NCBI GenBank assembly: GCA_002426795.1
Contig: DINQ01000004.1
Coordinates: 146,432 to 210,431, forward strand
DNA length: 64,000 nucleotides
Source: Bacteroidales bacterium UBA5536
Lineage (GTDB): Bacteria; Bacteroidota; Bacteroidia; Bacteroidales; F082
Direction: 5' to 3'
Shown: positions 18,001 through 26,194 of the stretch, piece after piece
Layout of the letters: the number at the start of each line of letters is the position of its first letter
How positions within the stretch are numbered: position 1 is the stretch's first letter
Program-made: the position numbers and the translations under genes
The notes under the pieces: model-generated
What the model was told of the DNA's origin: nothing
The model's input: the letters and a program-made list of their open reading frames with translations, nothing else
The model's database searches: none

Positions 18001-18735
18001 CAGCAAATCGACATGCAGCACCGAATGCATAAATGCTTCGACTGTTTGCCCAGAAAGTGTTCGGCCACTGGCATCTGTTATGGTTCCTGAAACCATCACA
18101 CCGATTTTAGTTCCGAGTTTTTCCTGAAGTTGCTGAATGGCAAAAAGTGCAGCTTTGGCGTTGAGGGTATCGAAAATCGTTTCGACCAACAATACATCAG
18201 CACCACCTGCCATCAGAGCATCTGCCTGCTCAAAATAGGCAGCCACAAGCTGATCATAGCTTACAGCCCTGGCTCCCGGATCGTTCACATCAGCCGACAT
18301 GGAAGCTGTTTTATTGGTTGGCCCCAAAGCACCGGCTACAAAACGGGGATGCGCCGGATTTAGTTTCGTAAACTGATCGGCAGCTCTTCGGGCAATTTTT
18401 GCAGCTTCAAAGTTGATTTTATACGTCTCTGATTCAAGGGAATAATCGGCCTGAGAAATGCGGTTTGCATTAAATGTGTTTGTTTCGATGATGTCGGCTC
18501 CGGCTTCAAGGTAATCGCAATGGATCTGAAAGATCACATCGGGGCGTGTGATGCAGAGCAAATCGTTGTTGCCCTTTAGGCTGGAAGGATGGTTTTGGTA
18601 TTCCTTTCCTTTAAAATCTTCCTCTGTAAGCTGATAGCGCTGGATCATGGTACCCATGGCTCCGTCGAGCACAAGCACACGTTTTTCCAATATCTCTTTG
18701 ATGATTTCTGTTTTTGTTTTCATTTTCACAGTCAT
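15052..18735 (-). CDS. metH: Cobalamin-dependent methionine synthase
   Basis: 1227 residues, transferring methyl from 5-methyl-THF to homocysteine. Homocysteine domain with zinc ligands in NCALG and GGCCGT (to about residue 330), pterin-binding domain opening with NIGERTNVSGS, cap and B12 domain with the cobalamin histidine in DVHDIGKN, then the SAM-binding activation domain with RPAPGYPACPEH. All domains are present, so reactivation should work. Two starts are possible, MTVKMKTK (used here) or MKTK four codons later. Controlled by the S-box riboswitch upstream; metF follows. Confidence 0.96.
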   Translation of the reverse strand: MTVKMKTKTEIIKEILEKRVLVLDGAMGTMIQRYQLTEEDFKGKEYQNHPSSLKGNNDLLCITRPDVIFQIHCDYLEAGADIIETNTFNANRISQADYSLESETYKINFEAAKIARRAADQFTKLNPAHPRFVAGALGPTNKTASMSADVNDPGARAVSYDQLVAAYFEQADALMAGGADVLLVETIFDTLNAKAALFAIQQLQEKLGTKIGVMVSGTITDASGRTLSGQTVEAFMHSVLHVDLLSIGLNCALGAEQMRPYIEELAVKASLPVSAYPNAGLPNQFGEYDESPEIMAGHIHDFLSHGFVNIVGGCCGTTPDHIRKFAQLAQSTAPRPVPPKKHQTVFTGLEAVKVSREINFLNIGERTNVSGSRKFARLIGEKKYDEALSVARHQAEGGAQVLDVNMDDAMLDARHEMVTFLNLLMADPDVSRLPVMVDSSKWEVLEAGLKCLQGKAIVNSISLKEGEETFLKQAAMIRKYGAAAVVMAFDEEGQAAGFERKISICQRAYKLLTEKINFPPEDIIFDPNILAIGTGIEEHNNYAVDYINAIKWIKANLPFARVSGGVSNLSFSFRGNDTVREAIHSVFLYHAINAGMDMGIVNPAMLQIYNEIPADLLELCEDLVLNRRKDATERLLHYAETRKSGARKEEKHDEWRDLPVAERLSHALVKGNDAFIEQDVLEARPDFARALDVIEGPLMAGMNIVGDLFGSGKMFLPQVVKSARVMKKAVAVLLPYIEAEKTSESSSAGKVLLATVKGDVHDIGKNIVGVVLGCNNYEVIDLGVMVPAEKILQTALTEKVDIIGLSGLITPSLEEMVHVAQEMERRKMQVPLLIGGATTSEIHTAVKIAPSYSHPVVHVRDASKVTHVISALLSKNANEYAGEVNDRYKKLVKKYLDSKSEETYLSLTDARANRFNARFDEETVSKPNFIGVKVLKDIDLSLLSPYIDWTFFFHSWRLNGKYPQIFDDAVKGEEARKLFEDAQVLLNEIISKKLLKANAVVGIFPANSEGDSVLVSHPETKLPLARFEFLRNQQQKSDQLPNLALSDFVAPKNSGVQDYIGGFVVTAGHGSELLVKQYEAENDDYNAIMVKVLADRLAEALAEYLHEKVRKEYWAYSPAEKLATEELLKEKYRGIRPAPGYPACPEHSEKGILFKLLDAEKNTGVTLTENFAMSPPAAVSGFYFAHPDAQYFNVGKIGLDQVKDYATRKKMPLSEIERLLNANLNYI

Positions 18736-18771
18736 TTAAGTGAGCCCAATCATGGCCAAATCCGTGATAGC

Positions 18772-18825
18772 TTAGTTGTTTTTAAGCCATTCCTCAAGAG
18801 GAAGCATCAGATCATTTTGGTACAT
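18772..18825 (-). CDS. Possible 17-codon leader ORF between the SAM riboswitch and metH
   Basis: On the minus strand, an ATG at 18825 opens a frame that translates to MYQNDLMLPLEEWLKNN and stops at 18772, 36 bases before the metH ATG. It is in the metH frame but separated by two stops. A 6-bp hairpin (18790-18803) lies inside it. No Shine-Dalgarno is evident. It may be chance; noted because it falls in the riboswitch expression platform. Confidence 0.25.
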   Translation of the reverse strand: MYQNDLMLPLEEWLKNN

Positions 18826-18840
18826 AATTGAACGCTGTTT

Positions 18841-18954
18841 AATTTATAATCTCCTGCAATTTTAATTGCAAGATTAGGTTTTAGCACCACTCCTTACCGG
18901 GGAAGGTTGCTAGAGCTTCTAAGAGCCTAATCTCTCCACTCTTCTTTATAAATC
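18841..18954 (-). promoter_or_regulatory. SAM-I (S-box) riboswitch controlling metH-metF
   Basis: Read on the minus strand, the conserved S-box core is clear: AGTGGAGAGATTAGG, then GAAGCTCTAGCAACC, then TGGTGCTAA. P1 pairs GATTTATAA (from 18954) with TTATAAATT (ending 18841) with one G-U. P3 forms around ACCTT...AAGGAGTGGT, and P4 is the hairpin GCAAT TAAA ATTGC. SAM binding is expected to lower metH-metF expression. The 105-base stretch to metH has a small hairpin at 18790-18803 but no U-rich terminator, so control may be translational. Confidence 0.9.
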
Positions 18955-19000
18955 AAAAAAGCCTGCTAAATAGGAAGGACATTTTTTGAAATACGCACTG

Positions 19001-19031
19001 CAAAGAAACAAAATCTCTGACTGATGCGCAA
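19001..19031 (-). promoter_or_regulatory. Promoter of the riboswitch-metH-metF transcript
   Basis: On the minus strand, TTG (19031-19029) and TTTCTTTG (19008-19001) are 20 bases apart; the -7 box differs from TAnnTTTG at one position. Transcription would start near 18995, some 40 bases before P1 of the riboswitch. The rest of the 18736-19224 gap holds only the riboswitch, its platform and the ahcY promoter. Confidence 0.6.
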
Positions 19032-19152
19032 TTATTTGGAAAGATTCTAAATTCTAACTTTTTATGATTATTTATATCTTACTGTTATACTGTGCATTGC
19101 GAATATAAATGAAACTTTCCTGACTCCTATACCTAACAATCTGAGCTTAAAA

Positions 19153-19183
19153 TTGTTAAAATGAGAGAAATGGGCTACATTTG
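19153..19183 (+). promoter_or_regulatory. Promoter of ahcY
   Basis: TTG at 19153 and TACATTTG at 19176 are separated by 20 bases, a full consensus match. The start of transcription is expected near 19190, leaving a leader of about 35 bases with no riboswitch-like structure. Confidence 0.7.
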
Positions 19184-19224
19184 CAGCCCGAAAAAATACA
19201 AATTTCAAATTGTAATAAAAAGTT

Positions 19225-20652
19225 ATGAATCAGATTCTTAATGATACAGATCTCCAGCATAAAGTAGCCGATATTAAGCTCGCTGCATGGGGACGAAAAG
19301 AAATCGAGATTGCAGAAAAAGAAATGCCAGGCCTGATGTCGCTGCGCGAAAAATTCGGCAAAGAACAGCCTTTAAAAGGTGTAAGAATTTCCGGATCGCT
19401 GCATATGACCATTCAAACAGCCGTTTTAATTGAAACACTTTCAGCACTTGGAGCCAATGTAAGGTGGGCAAGTTGTAATATCTTTTCAACCCAAGATCAT
19501 GCTGCAGCTGCTATCGCCGAAACCGGCATTCCGGTTTTTGCCTGGAAAGGAGAAACCCTCGACGAATATTGGTGGAGCACCAAACAAGCCCTCACCTTCG
19601 ATAATAACAAAGGACCGCAGTTGATTGTTGATGATGGCGGAGATGCTACTTTGATGATTCATAAAGGATTCGAGATTGAGAAAAATCCTCAATTGCTGAA
19701 AGAGCCCGTTCACAATCTCGAAGAAAAAGCGTTGATGAAAGTATTGCAGGACACTTACCTCGAAAACCCAACTTTCTGGCATGGTGTTGTTGCTGAATGG
19801 AAAGGTGTTTCTGAGGAAACTACTACCGGTGTTCACCGCTTGTATCAGATGAAAGAAGCCGGAAAATTACTGGTTCCGGCCATCAATGTGAATGACTCTG
19901 TTACAAAATCGAAATTCGACAACCTATATGGCTGCCGCGAGTCACTGGCCGATGGCATCAAACGTGCTACCGACGTGATGCTTGCCGGTAAAGTTTGTGT
20001 AGTTCTGGGATACGGTGATGTTGGTAAAGGATCTGCAAAATCGCTCAAAGCCTATGGTGCGAGAGTGATTGTGACCGAAATTGACCCGATTTGCGCTTTG
20101 CAGGCTGCTATGGAAGGTTTTGAAGTCACCACTATCGAAGATGCATTGCCCATCGGGAACATTTTTGTCACCACAACCGGTAATAAAGATGTGATTACTC
20201 TGGAGCACATGCGTCAGATGAAAGACCAAAGCATTGTTTGCAACATCGGACATTTCGACAACGAAATTCAGGTTGATGCCCTGAACAATGCGCACGACAT
20301 CAAACGCATAAACATCAAACCACAGGTTGACAAATACGAGATGCCATCGGGAAATGCTATTTTCTTGCTGGCCGAAGGTCGTTTGGTAAATCTTGGTTGC
20401 GCAACAGGCCATCCAAGTTTTGTAATGAGCAATTCATTTACAAACCAAACACTTGCACAAATTGATCTTTGGAAAAACAAAGACAAATACGCCGTTGATG
20501 TTTATCGTTTACCCAAACATCTCGACGAAGAGGTGGCTCGTCTGCACCTTGCCCAAATCGGGGTGAAGCTGACCAAACTTACCAAAGAACAAGCAGATTA
20601 TCTGGGTGTTCCTCAGGAAGGGCCATACAAACCAGATCATTACAGATACTAA
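19225..20652 (+). CDS. ahcY: S-adenosylhomocysteinase
   Basis: 475 residues, hydrolysing S-adenosylhomocysteine to adenosine and homocysteine, which removes the inhibitor of methyltransferases and feeds MetH. NAD-binding Rossmann motif GYGDVGKGSAKSL, the DDGGDATLMIHKG segment, the NVNDSVTKSKFDNLYGCRES active-site block and the C-terminal Lys/Tyr-containing tail (KPDHYRY) are all present. Divergent from metH; own promoter and terminator. Confidence 0.98.
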   Translation: MNQILNDTDLQHKVADIKLAAWGRKEIEIAEKEMPGLMSLREKFGKEQPLKGVRISGSLHMTIQTAVLIETLSALGANVRWASCNIFSTQDHAAAAIAETGIPVFAWKGETLDEYWWSTKQALTFDNNKGPQLIVDDGGDATLMIHKGFEIEKNPQLLKEPVHNLEEKALMKVLQDTYLENPTFWHGVVAEWKGVSEETTTGVHRLYQMKEAGKLLVPAINVNDSVTKSKFDNLYGCRESLADGIKRATDVMLAGKVCVVLGYGDVGKGSAKSLKAYGARVIVTEIDPICALQAAMEGFEVTTIEDALPIGNIFVTTTGNKDVITLEHMRQMKDQSIVCNIGHFDNEIQVDALNNAHDIKRINIKPQVDKYEMPSGNAIFLLAEGRLVNLGCATGHPSFVMSNSFTNQTLAQIDLWKNKDKYAVDVYRLPKHLDEEVARLHLAQIGVKLTKLTKEQADYLGVPQEGPYKPDHYRY

Positions 20653-20663
20653 ATCATGTTTAT

Positions 20664-20693
20664 AAAGCGCTTCATTTTGAGGCGCTTTTTTTC
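20664..20693 (+). terminator. Intrinsic terminator of ahcY
   Basis: AAAGCGCTTCA pairs with TGAGGCGCTTT (11 bp, one G-U) around a TTT loop and runs into a T-rich tail. Confidence 0.9.
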
Positions 20694-21146
20694 TTAATTG
20701 AAAATCCGAAGCAACTGCCCATTGTAGGACGTGTTGTACTGGATCAAAGGATACTTGCCTTCGCCCTCGAATATGCTGCCATTGAGCAACAAATAGCTGA
20801 TATTATTGCATTCGTCTTTGGCAAAAGGGAAATTATCCCCAACCACCAAGCGTGTACAATTGCCGTCATCGTCGCAGCAGCGGTTCGGATCGTTCGGTGG
20901 CATGCGGTCGTAAGCGACAAACTGGTTCTGATCAATTCTGTATACGATAATGCCCCGGCTCGGTGGTGTCGACGTCAGATAAAGCCACCCACCTGCTGTG
21001 TTCAGTTCCTGATAGATGGTTGAATTCGGGTCGATGGTGATGTTGATGAAAACATTGGGAATGTTTGGGTTTTGTTCTTCCTTTTTGCAACTATTCAATA
21101 TGATGGTTGTCATTACAATCACCCAGAAACTCAAATATTTCTTCAT
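20694..21146 (-). CDS. Rieske-fold-like lipoprotein with degenerate cluster ligands
   Basis: 150 residues with lipobox LNSC (Cys20), followed by CKKEEQNPNIPNV, so a lipid-anchored periplasmic or surface protein. The spacing of conserved elements resembles a Rieske [2Fe-2S] domain: AYDRMPP, RCCDDDGNC, then ECNNISYLLLNGSIFEGEGK, PLIQYNTSYNG. In true Rieske proteins the ligands are C-x-H and C-x-x-H; here the histidines are missing. It may therefore be a cluster-free relative. Fold assignment is from pattern only. It is divergent from the next lipoprotein. Confidence 0.55.
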   Translation of the reverse strand: MKKYLSFWVIVMTTIILNSCKKEEQNPNIPNVFINITIDPNSTIYQELNTAGGWLYLTSTPPSRGIIVYRIDQNQFVAYDRMPPNDPNRCCDDDGNCTRLVVGDNFPFAKDECNNISYLLLNGSIFEGEGKYPLIQYNTSYNGQLLRIFN

Positions 21147-21177
21147 CTAAGTGCATTTATCGTTTAACGGAATTGTT

Positions 21178-21208
21178 TTGACAAAAGTACACGAAAGTCG
21201 TTAATTTG
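21178..21208 (+). promoter_or_regulatory. Promoter of the 94-residue lipoprotein/sensor kinase operon
   Basis: TTG at 21178 and TTAATTTG at 21201 lie 20 bases apart; the -7 box differs from TAnnTTTG at one base. It overlaps the -7 box of the divergent lipoprotein gene. Confidence 0.45.
21182..21189 (-). promoter_or_regulatory. -7 element of the Rieske-like lipoprotein gene
   Basis: Minus-strand TACTTTTG, exact TAnnTTTG, 35 bases before the ATG. No -33 TTG at normal spacing. Confidence 0.4.
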
Positions 21209-21295
21209 TGTTTCAGGAGCGGCAATAGCAAAAAGGAATTTCGTTGCATGCCTATTTTTCATAGGTTTGTTGCTGCATGTGGCATTTTTGGGCTG

Positions 21296-21580
21296 ATGAA
21301 AAAAAATATTCTCTTTTTGTCTCTTTTATTCACGACTTTACTTACGAGCTCGTGTGGTTTACTGCGCGAAAATAGTGCTATTCGCGAAAACGAAAAGCTG
21401 GAAGCTGCTGCGCAGAAGGCATCGGAAAATGAATATCAAAAAGCCAAAAAAGTGCATTATAAAATGCAGTCGGATGCTACCCAAAAACAATGGAAACGCA
21501 CCCAACGTGAAAGTAAAAAACTGATGCGAAAAATGCACCGTAAAAAATCATGGTTCCGAAATTTGTTTGATGCGAAATAA
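21296..21580 (+). CDS. Small basic lipoprotein of unknown function
   Basis: About 94 residues from MKKNILFLSL, with lipobox TSSC (Cys20). The mature part is one long, highly charged helix (AIRENEKLEAAAQKASENEY, then many Lys/Arg), probably coiled coil. I do not recognise the family. Its stop codon lies inside the start of the sensor kinase gene (11-base overlap), so the two are translationally linked. The longer frame start would hide the signal peptide and was rejected. Confidence 0.65.
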   Translation: MKKNILFLSLLFTTLLTSSCGLLRENSAIRENEKLEAAAQKASENEYQKAKKVHYKMQSDATQKQWKRTQRESKKLMRKMHRKKSWFRNLFDAK

Positions 21581-24500
21581 CACATTTTATATTTTAAGTA
21601 GCCTTTTGGTTTTGTTACTGCAACTGGTTTTCAACAACGCAATATTGCATGCCCAAGCCGGTGTGGCCGAACAGGAGCAAAACCTTTCGTTCGATCGCAT
21701 TTTATCAGAAAACATGAGCATACAGAAAGGGTTGAGCCAAAACACCATTTATTGTATGACACAGGACAGCGAAGGCTTTATGTGGTTCGGGACCTGGGAC
21801 GGTCTAAACCGTTATGATGCCTACAGTTTCCTGATTTTTAGCAGAGAGCAGGGATTGAGTAATGAGGCCATTCGGGCTTTGTTTCAGGATGGCGATTCAC
21901 TTTTTATAGGAACAGAAAATGGGTTGAACATCATTCAGCTTTCATCGGGTGAAATCACTTCGTACTATAGCATTGAAGGCGACAGCAACAGCCTGAGCAA
22001 TAACTGGATCAACCACATTTACAAGGATAACACAGGCAGTATTTGGCTGAGTACTGCAAGCGGATTGAGTGAATTCAGAAAAAAAACGAACAATTTTCGG
22101 CAGGTATTCAGCCGCGACTATGGCAATCCACTCAGAAGCAACCACATGAATATGATGGCGCAGGATGCTGAAAACAACTATTGGATTGCAACAAGTTATG
22201 GGCTGGTTTTTTATGATCCTGTACGCAAAAGCCTGACAAGATATTTTCACATACCCGCCGACGAAAGCAGTCTGCCCGATAACCATGTAAATTGTATGGT
22301 TTTTGACGATGAAAACAATCTTTGGGTTGGCACCAAAAACGGACTGGCATTCCTTGACCAGAAAACTGGAAGATTCGAAAGAGTTGATCTACCAGGTGAT
22401 ACCGAAAAAACCGCAACCGGAAAAGAAGTTTTGAGTCTGATGGCTGAGCATGACAAAGGCATTTGGATTGGCACAAACGGAAACGGACTCCATTATTATC
22501 AGTTTTCCAGCCGAAAAGTCCGACATTTCATCAACAGACCCAATCGGCTCTATAGTCTGTCAGACAATAGAATATACAGTATTTTTAAAGACAGCAACAA
22601 CAATATTTGGGTTGGTACTTTTAACGGCCTTAACAGACTCGATCAGGAGGCTCCTAAATTCAGAACCTATCGCAGCAACAGCGAGTTCAGCAACAGCCTT
22701 TCAAACAATTCGGTGTGGTGTTTTATCGAAGACAAACCAAATATCATCTGGATCGGCACCGATGATGGCGTCAATATTTTCGACAAGGGAAACAACAATT
22801 ACAGTTTTATCAGGAAAGTTCCCGGAAACGATAACAGCCTTTCGGGGAATGAAATCCGTAGCATGCACAAAGACAGAAAAGGGCGTTACTGGATCGGCAC
22901 TCGCAATTCGGGTCTCAATTGCTATTTGCCTTCAAAACACAAATACTTACACTTTAAATCTGACCCTAAAAACCCCAGATCGCTCAGCAACAATTATGTT
23001 ACTGCCATCCAGGACGACTCACTGGGAAATATTTGGGTTGCCACTGATTATGGATTGGGTAAACTTGATTTGCAAACCATGCAATTCAAAAACTACTTCA
23101 GTGATAGCAAGCACCCATTTTCACTCTCCGACAACAAGATTTACAACCTATTTATTGACAGGCGCAACCGTCTGTGGGTATGTTCCGGGAACGGGTTAAT
23201 GCGCTATCGCTACGAAACAGACGATTTTGAGCACTTCTATTTGCCTGATGACAATGGCAGCAGTCAATTGGTGATGACCAACAAATTTTTCTCTGTTTCA
23301 GAAGGCAAAGATGGTGTTTTCTGGATTGGCACCCGCGGAGGAGGCTTGGTTAAGTTCAATCCAGATTATTTATCTTTCCAGGTGTTTACCGAAAAAGACG
23401 GCCTCCCGAATAATGTAACCTACAGTGGCATAGAAGATAACGCGGGTAATGTTTGGGTGATTACAAACTGGGGACTTTCACGCTATAACCCCGAAGCCAA
23501 CAGCTTTACCAACTACGATGTAACCGATGGACTTCAAAGCAATGAGTTCAACCTGAATGCCAGCATGATTACCCATGATGGAGAGCTCTATTTTGGCGGC
23601 ATGAATGGCTTTAATGCTTTCTATCCTGAAGAAATCAAAGTCAACAGAAAAGTTCCACCAGTCAGAATCACAGCTTTTAAAAAATTTCATCTGGTGCAAA
23701 CCCGCGACATCAAAGAAGGCGATACCGTGGTATTAAACTACGACGATAATTTCTTTACAATTGAGTTTTCGGCACTCGACTACACCAACCCGGCCAAAAA
23801 CAAATATCGCTATATGCTCGAAAACTACAACAGTGACTGGATCGACCGCAATGCCGATAAGCGCTTTGCTGAATACGCGAGAGTGAGTCCCGGCACTTAT
23901 CGGTTTCGGGTAATTGCGTCAAACAGCGATGGATTTTGGAATATGCAAGGTGCCAGTCTTGTTATCATCATCAAGCCAGCCTGGTATTCAACATGGGTTT
24001 TTCGCTTTGCTATGTTGATGCTTGTGGTTGCACTTGTTTATTTGCTTGTCTTTCTGCGAATGCGCAGTATCAGGAACAAGCATGAAATTGAAAAAAAATA
24101 CCTGGCATTTGAAAAACAACTCTATGAACTTGAGCAAAAGGCGCTGCAACTGCAGATGAACCCGCATTTTTTATTCAATTCGCTCAACAGCATCCAGAGC
24201 TTTGTAGTGAACAACGATATCGACAATGCCATTCATTACCTGTCAAAATTTTCGCAACTCATGCGCCGTACACTCAGCAACTCCCGCGAGAGTTATATTC
24301 CATTGCGCGATGAGCTTCAGGCGCTGCAGCTTTATCTCGACATTGAGAGCTTACGATTCCACGGAAAATTTGAATATACCATAAACCTCGATCCCGAAAT
24401 CGACGACGGATTTATCGAAATTCCACCCATGATCCTGCAACCTTATGTTGAGAATGCCATTGTACATGGCTTGATGCACAGCCCAAAAACAGGCCATTTA

Positions 24501-24761
24501 AAAATTGACATCAGCATGCAGGACGACAATATTTTATGTATTATTGAAGACGACGGTGTTGGGCGCGAAAAGGCAGCTGCTATCAGGCGTGAGTCGGGTA
24601 TCGAGCGAAAATCGCAGGGGATGCTCATCACACAGGAAAGGCTGGACATCCTAAATCAGTCTACCAAAGACATATATACGGTGCAGGTGATCGACCTATT
24701 TAACAAAGAAGGTCAGCCATGCGGAACCCGTGTTGAAGTTCGGATTCATTTTAAAGATTAA
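21570..24761 (+). CDS. Two-component propeller sensor kinase (LytS-type histidine kinase)
   Basis: About 1063 residues from ATG at 21570 (a TTG directly before is ignored). Signal peptide, then twelve or more Reg_prop blades (pattern D-x-x-G-x-I/L-W-I/V-G-T, for example NTGSIWLSTASGLS, NNNIWVGTFNGLN), a Y_Y_Y domain (about 720-790), one transmembrane helix (about 808-830), and a His_kinase domain with His866 in NPHFLFNSLNS plus HATPase motifs (YVENAIVHG, EDDGVG). This is the LytS/YehU class, paired with the LytTR regulator 20 bases downstream. In Bacteroidota such extracellular propellers usually sense glycans or other nutrients; the ligand here is unknown. Confidence 0.93.
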   Translation: MRNNTFYILSSLLVLLLQLVFNNAILHAQAGVAEQEQNLSFDRILSENMSIQKGLSQNTIYCMTQDSEGFMWFGTWDGLNRYDAYSFLIFSREQGLSNEAIRALFQDGDSLFIGTENGLNIIQLSSGEITSYYSIEGDSNSLSNNWINHIYKDNTGSIWLSTASGLSEFRKKTNNFRQVFSRDYGNPLRSNHMNMMAQDAENNYWIATSYGLVFYDPVRKSLTRYFHIPADESSLPDNHVNCMVFDDENNLWVGTKNGLAFLDQKTGRFERVDLPGDTEKTATGKEVLSLMAEHDKGIWIGTNGNGLHYYQFSSRKVRHFINRPNRLYSLSDNRIYSIFKDSNNNIWVGTFNGLNRLDQEAPKFRTYRSNSEFSNSLSNNSVWCFIEDKPNIIWIGTDDGVNIFDKGNNNYSFIRKVPGNDNSLSGNEIRSMHKDRKGRYWIGTRNSGLNCYLPSKHKYLHFKSDPKNPRSLSNNYVTAIQDDSLGNIWVATDYGLGKLDLQTMQFKNYFSDSKHPFSLSDNKIYNLFIDRRNRLWVCSGNGLMRYRYETDDFEHFYLPDDNGSSQLVMTNKFFSVSEGKDGVFWIGTRGGGLVKFNPDYLSFQVFTEKDGLPNNVTYSGIEDNAGNVWVITNWGLSRYNPEANSFTNYDVTDGLQSNEFNLNASMITHDGELYFGGMNGFNAFYPEEIKVNRKVPPVRITAFKKFHLVQTRDIKEGDTVVLNYDDNFFTIEFSALDYTNPAKNKYRYMLENYNSDWIDRNADKRFAEYARVSPGTYRFRVIASNSDGFWNMQGASLVIIIKPAWYSTWVFRFAMLMLVVALVYLLVFLRMRSIRNKHEIEKKYLAFEKQLYELEQKALQLQMNPHFLFNSLNSIQSFVVNNDIDNAIHYLSKFSQLMRRTLSNSRESYIPLRDELQALQLYLDIESLRFHGKFEYTINLDPEIDDGFIEIPPMILQPYVENAIVHGLMHSPKTGHLKIDISMQDDNILCIIEDDGVGREKAAAIRRESGIERKSQGMLITQERLDILNQSTKDIYTVQVIDLFNKEGQPCGTRVEVRIHFKD

Positions 24762-24781
24762 CAAAATAAAACGCAAACAGC

Positions 24782-25528
24782 ATGATTAGATGTGTCATCA
24801 TAGAAGACGAAGCCAAATCGAGGGATACTTTAAAAGGACTGCTCAACCGATTTTGTCCTGATGTGATGGTGGTAGGCGAAGGGACCGGCGTGCAGTCGGG
24901 GCGTGAAGTTATTGAGCAGCAAAAACCAGACATGGTTTTTCTCGATATCGAGATGCCCGATGGCAGCGGATTCCGCCTGCTTGAAAAACTCGACAACATC
25001 AACTTCGAAGTTGTTTTCACAACCGCCTTTGAGCAATTCGCCATCAAAGCCATACGCTATGCAGCACTCGACTACCTGCTCAAACCTATTGTGCCGGCTG
25101 AGCTTATTGCCGCCGTCGACAAGGTTAAAAGCATCAAAGAACGTAAAACCAATCAGAGGAACATTGAAGTTTTGTTAAGCAACATCAATCCCGGAGCACT
25201 CGAGTCGAAAAAAATCATACTCTCAACAGCCGAGAAAATCCACGTTGTTGAATTGGACAACATCATTCGCTGTGAATCAGACAACTACTACACACATTTC
25301 TATTTTAAAGACGGTGGCCATTTGCTCATCAGCAAAACCCTTAAAGATGTTGAGAGCCTCTTACAGGAAGGAAATTTCATTCGTCCATACAAATCACACC
25401 TGATCAATATCCGGTTTATTCAGAATTTCAACCGTGATGAAAACACCATTTCGCTAAGCGATGGAAGCAAGATTCCTGTTTCACGACGAAAAAAAGAAAA
25501 AATACTTGAAATAATTAATCACTTATAA
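24782..25528 (+). CDS. LytTR-family response regulator
   Basis: 248 residues. Receiver with Asp55 in VFLDIEMP, Thr in VVFTTAFEQFA and Lys in YLLKPI; then a LytTR DNA-binding domain (about 150-248) with the typical IRCESDNYYTHFY and FIRPYKSHLINI motifs. Cognate regulator of the propeller kinase. The genes that follow (acidic membrane protein, then the TonB-cargo-PorV set) are plausible targets, but I found no repeated LytTR-type site to prove it. Confidence 0.93.
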   Translation: MIRCVIIEDEAKSRDTLKGLLNRFCPDVMVVGEGTGVQSGREVIEQQKPDMVFLDIEMPDGSGFRLLEKLDNINFEVVFTTAFEQFAIKAIRYAALDYLLKPIVPAELIAAVDKVKSIKERKTNQRNIEVLLSNINPGALESKKIILSTAEKIHVVELDNIIRCESDNYYTHFYFKDGGHLLISKTLKDVESLLQEGNFIRPYKSHLINIRFIQNFNRDENTISLSDGSKIPVSRRKKEKILEIINHL

Positions 25529-25676
25529 ATCTTGTTTTCAGGTGTTTATATTGCTTTTCATCGAATAATTATTCCCCTTTAACTGGCCGGTTGAAACCGT
25601 TTTCTTATCGGAGATGGTGTTTTGTAATTGCATTTTATTACTTTTAACATCCATTAACATATCAATTTTCCAATCA

Positions 25677-26144
25677 ATGGAAGACTATATTTATATTATT
25701 ATCGGTATTATCTGGCTGGTTTTCAGTGTTGTAAAAGGAAATCAGAAAAGGAAAAGTCAACAACAAGCAGCCTCCGACAATGCGTCGGAATCTGTTCCGA
25801 AGCCAACAGAACAAAAATCATTTGAAGATATATTAAGCGAAATATTAAATCCAGTAGCTCCCTTGACAGAACAGCCAGCACCTGATCCATATGATGAGGA
25901 AGTCTTCAGCATGGAGACTGAAGAAGTGGAGGTAATTGAGGAAGAAAAAAGGACAGAATATCAATCGCTCGAAGAAATTTTTGCCGCGGAAGCCGAAAGC
26001 CGGTTGGCCGCTGTATCAGTAATGGAAATGCCGGAAGACGATACAATTATCGCTTCACAAGCACAACTTAGAAAGCCAAAAAACACAATCGATTTAAGAA
26101 AAGCAATCGTTTATCAGGCCATCCTGGAACGACCTTACGCTTAA
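25677..26144 (+). CDS. Small membrane-anchored acidic protein, unknown function
   Basis: About 155 residues from MEDYIYIIIG. One N-terminal transmembrane helix (about 3-22) is followed by a basic stretch (KGNQKRKSQQQ), so the acidic, Glu-rich remainder is expected in the cytoplasm. The C-terminal sequence DLRKAIVYQAILERPYA resembles a conserved tail of small Bacteroidota membrane proteins. Function not known. The chosen start removes 21 residues of doubtful leader. Confidence 0.65.
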   Translation: MEDYIYIIIGIIWLVFSVVKGNQKRKSQQQAASDNASESVPKPTEQKSFEDILSEILNPVAPLTEQPAPDPYDEEVFSMETEEVEVIEEEKRTEYQSLEEIFAAEAESRLAAVSVMEMPEDDTIIASQAQLRKPKNTIDLRKAIVYQAILERPYA

Positions 26145-26194
26145 AGATTTGTTAAGCGACTGTGAATTTTTTTAAGTCGCAAGCTTTGAAATGC

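Noticed and set aside
18736..18840. Intrinsic terminator in the metH leader
   Set aside because: The only hairpin (18790-18803) has no following U-run on the minus strand.
22450..23199. 249-codon frame within the propeller kinase gene, same strand
   Set aside because: Lies wholly inside the Reg_prop repeats in another frame; its length comes from the repeat codon pattern.
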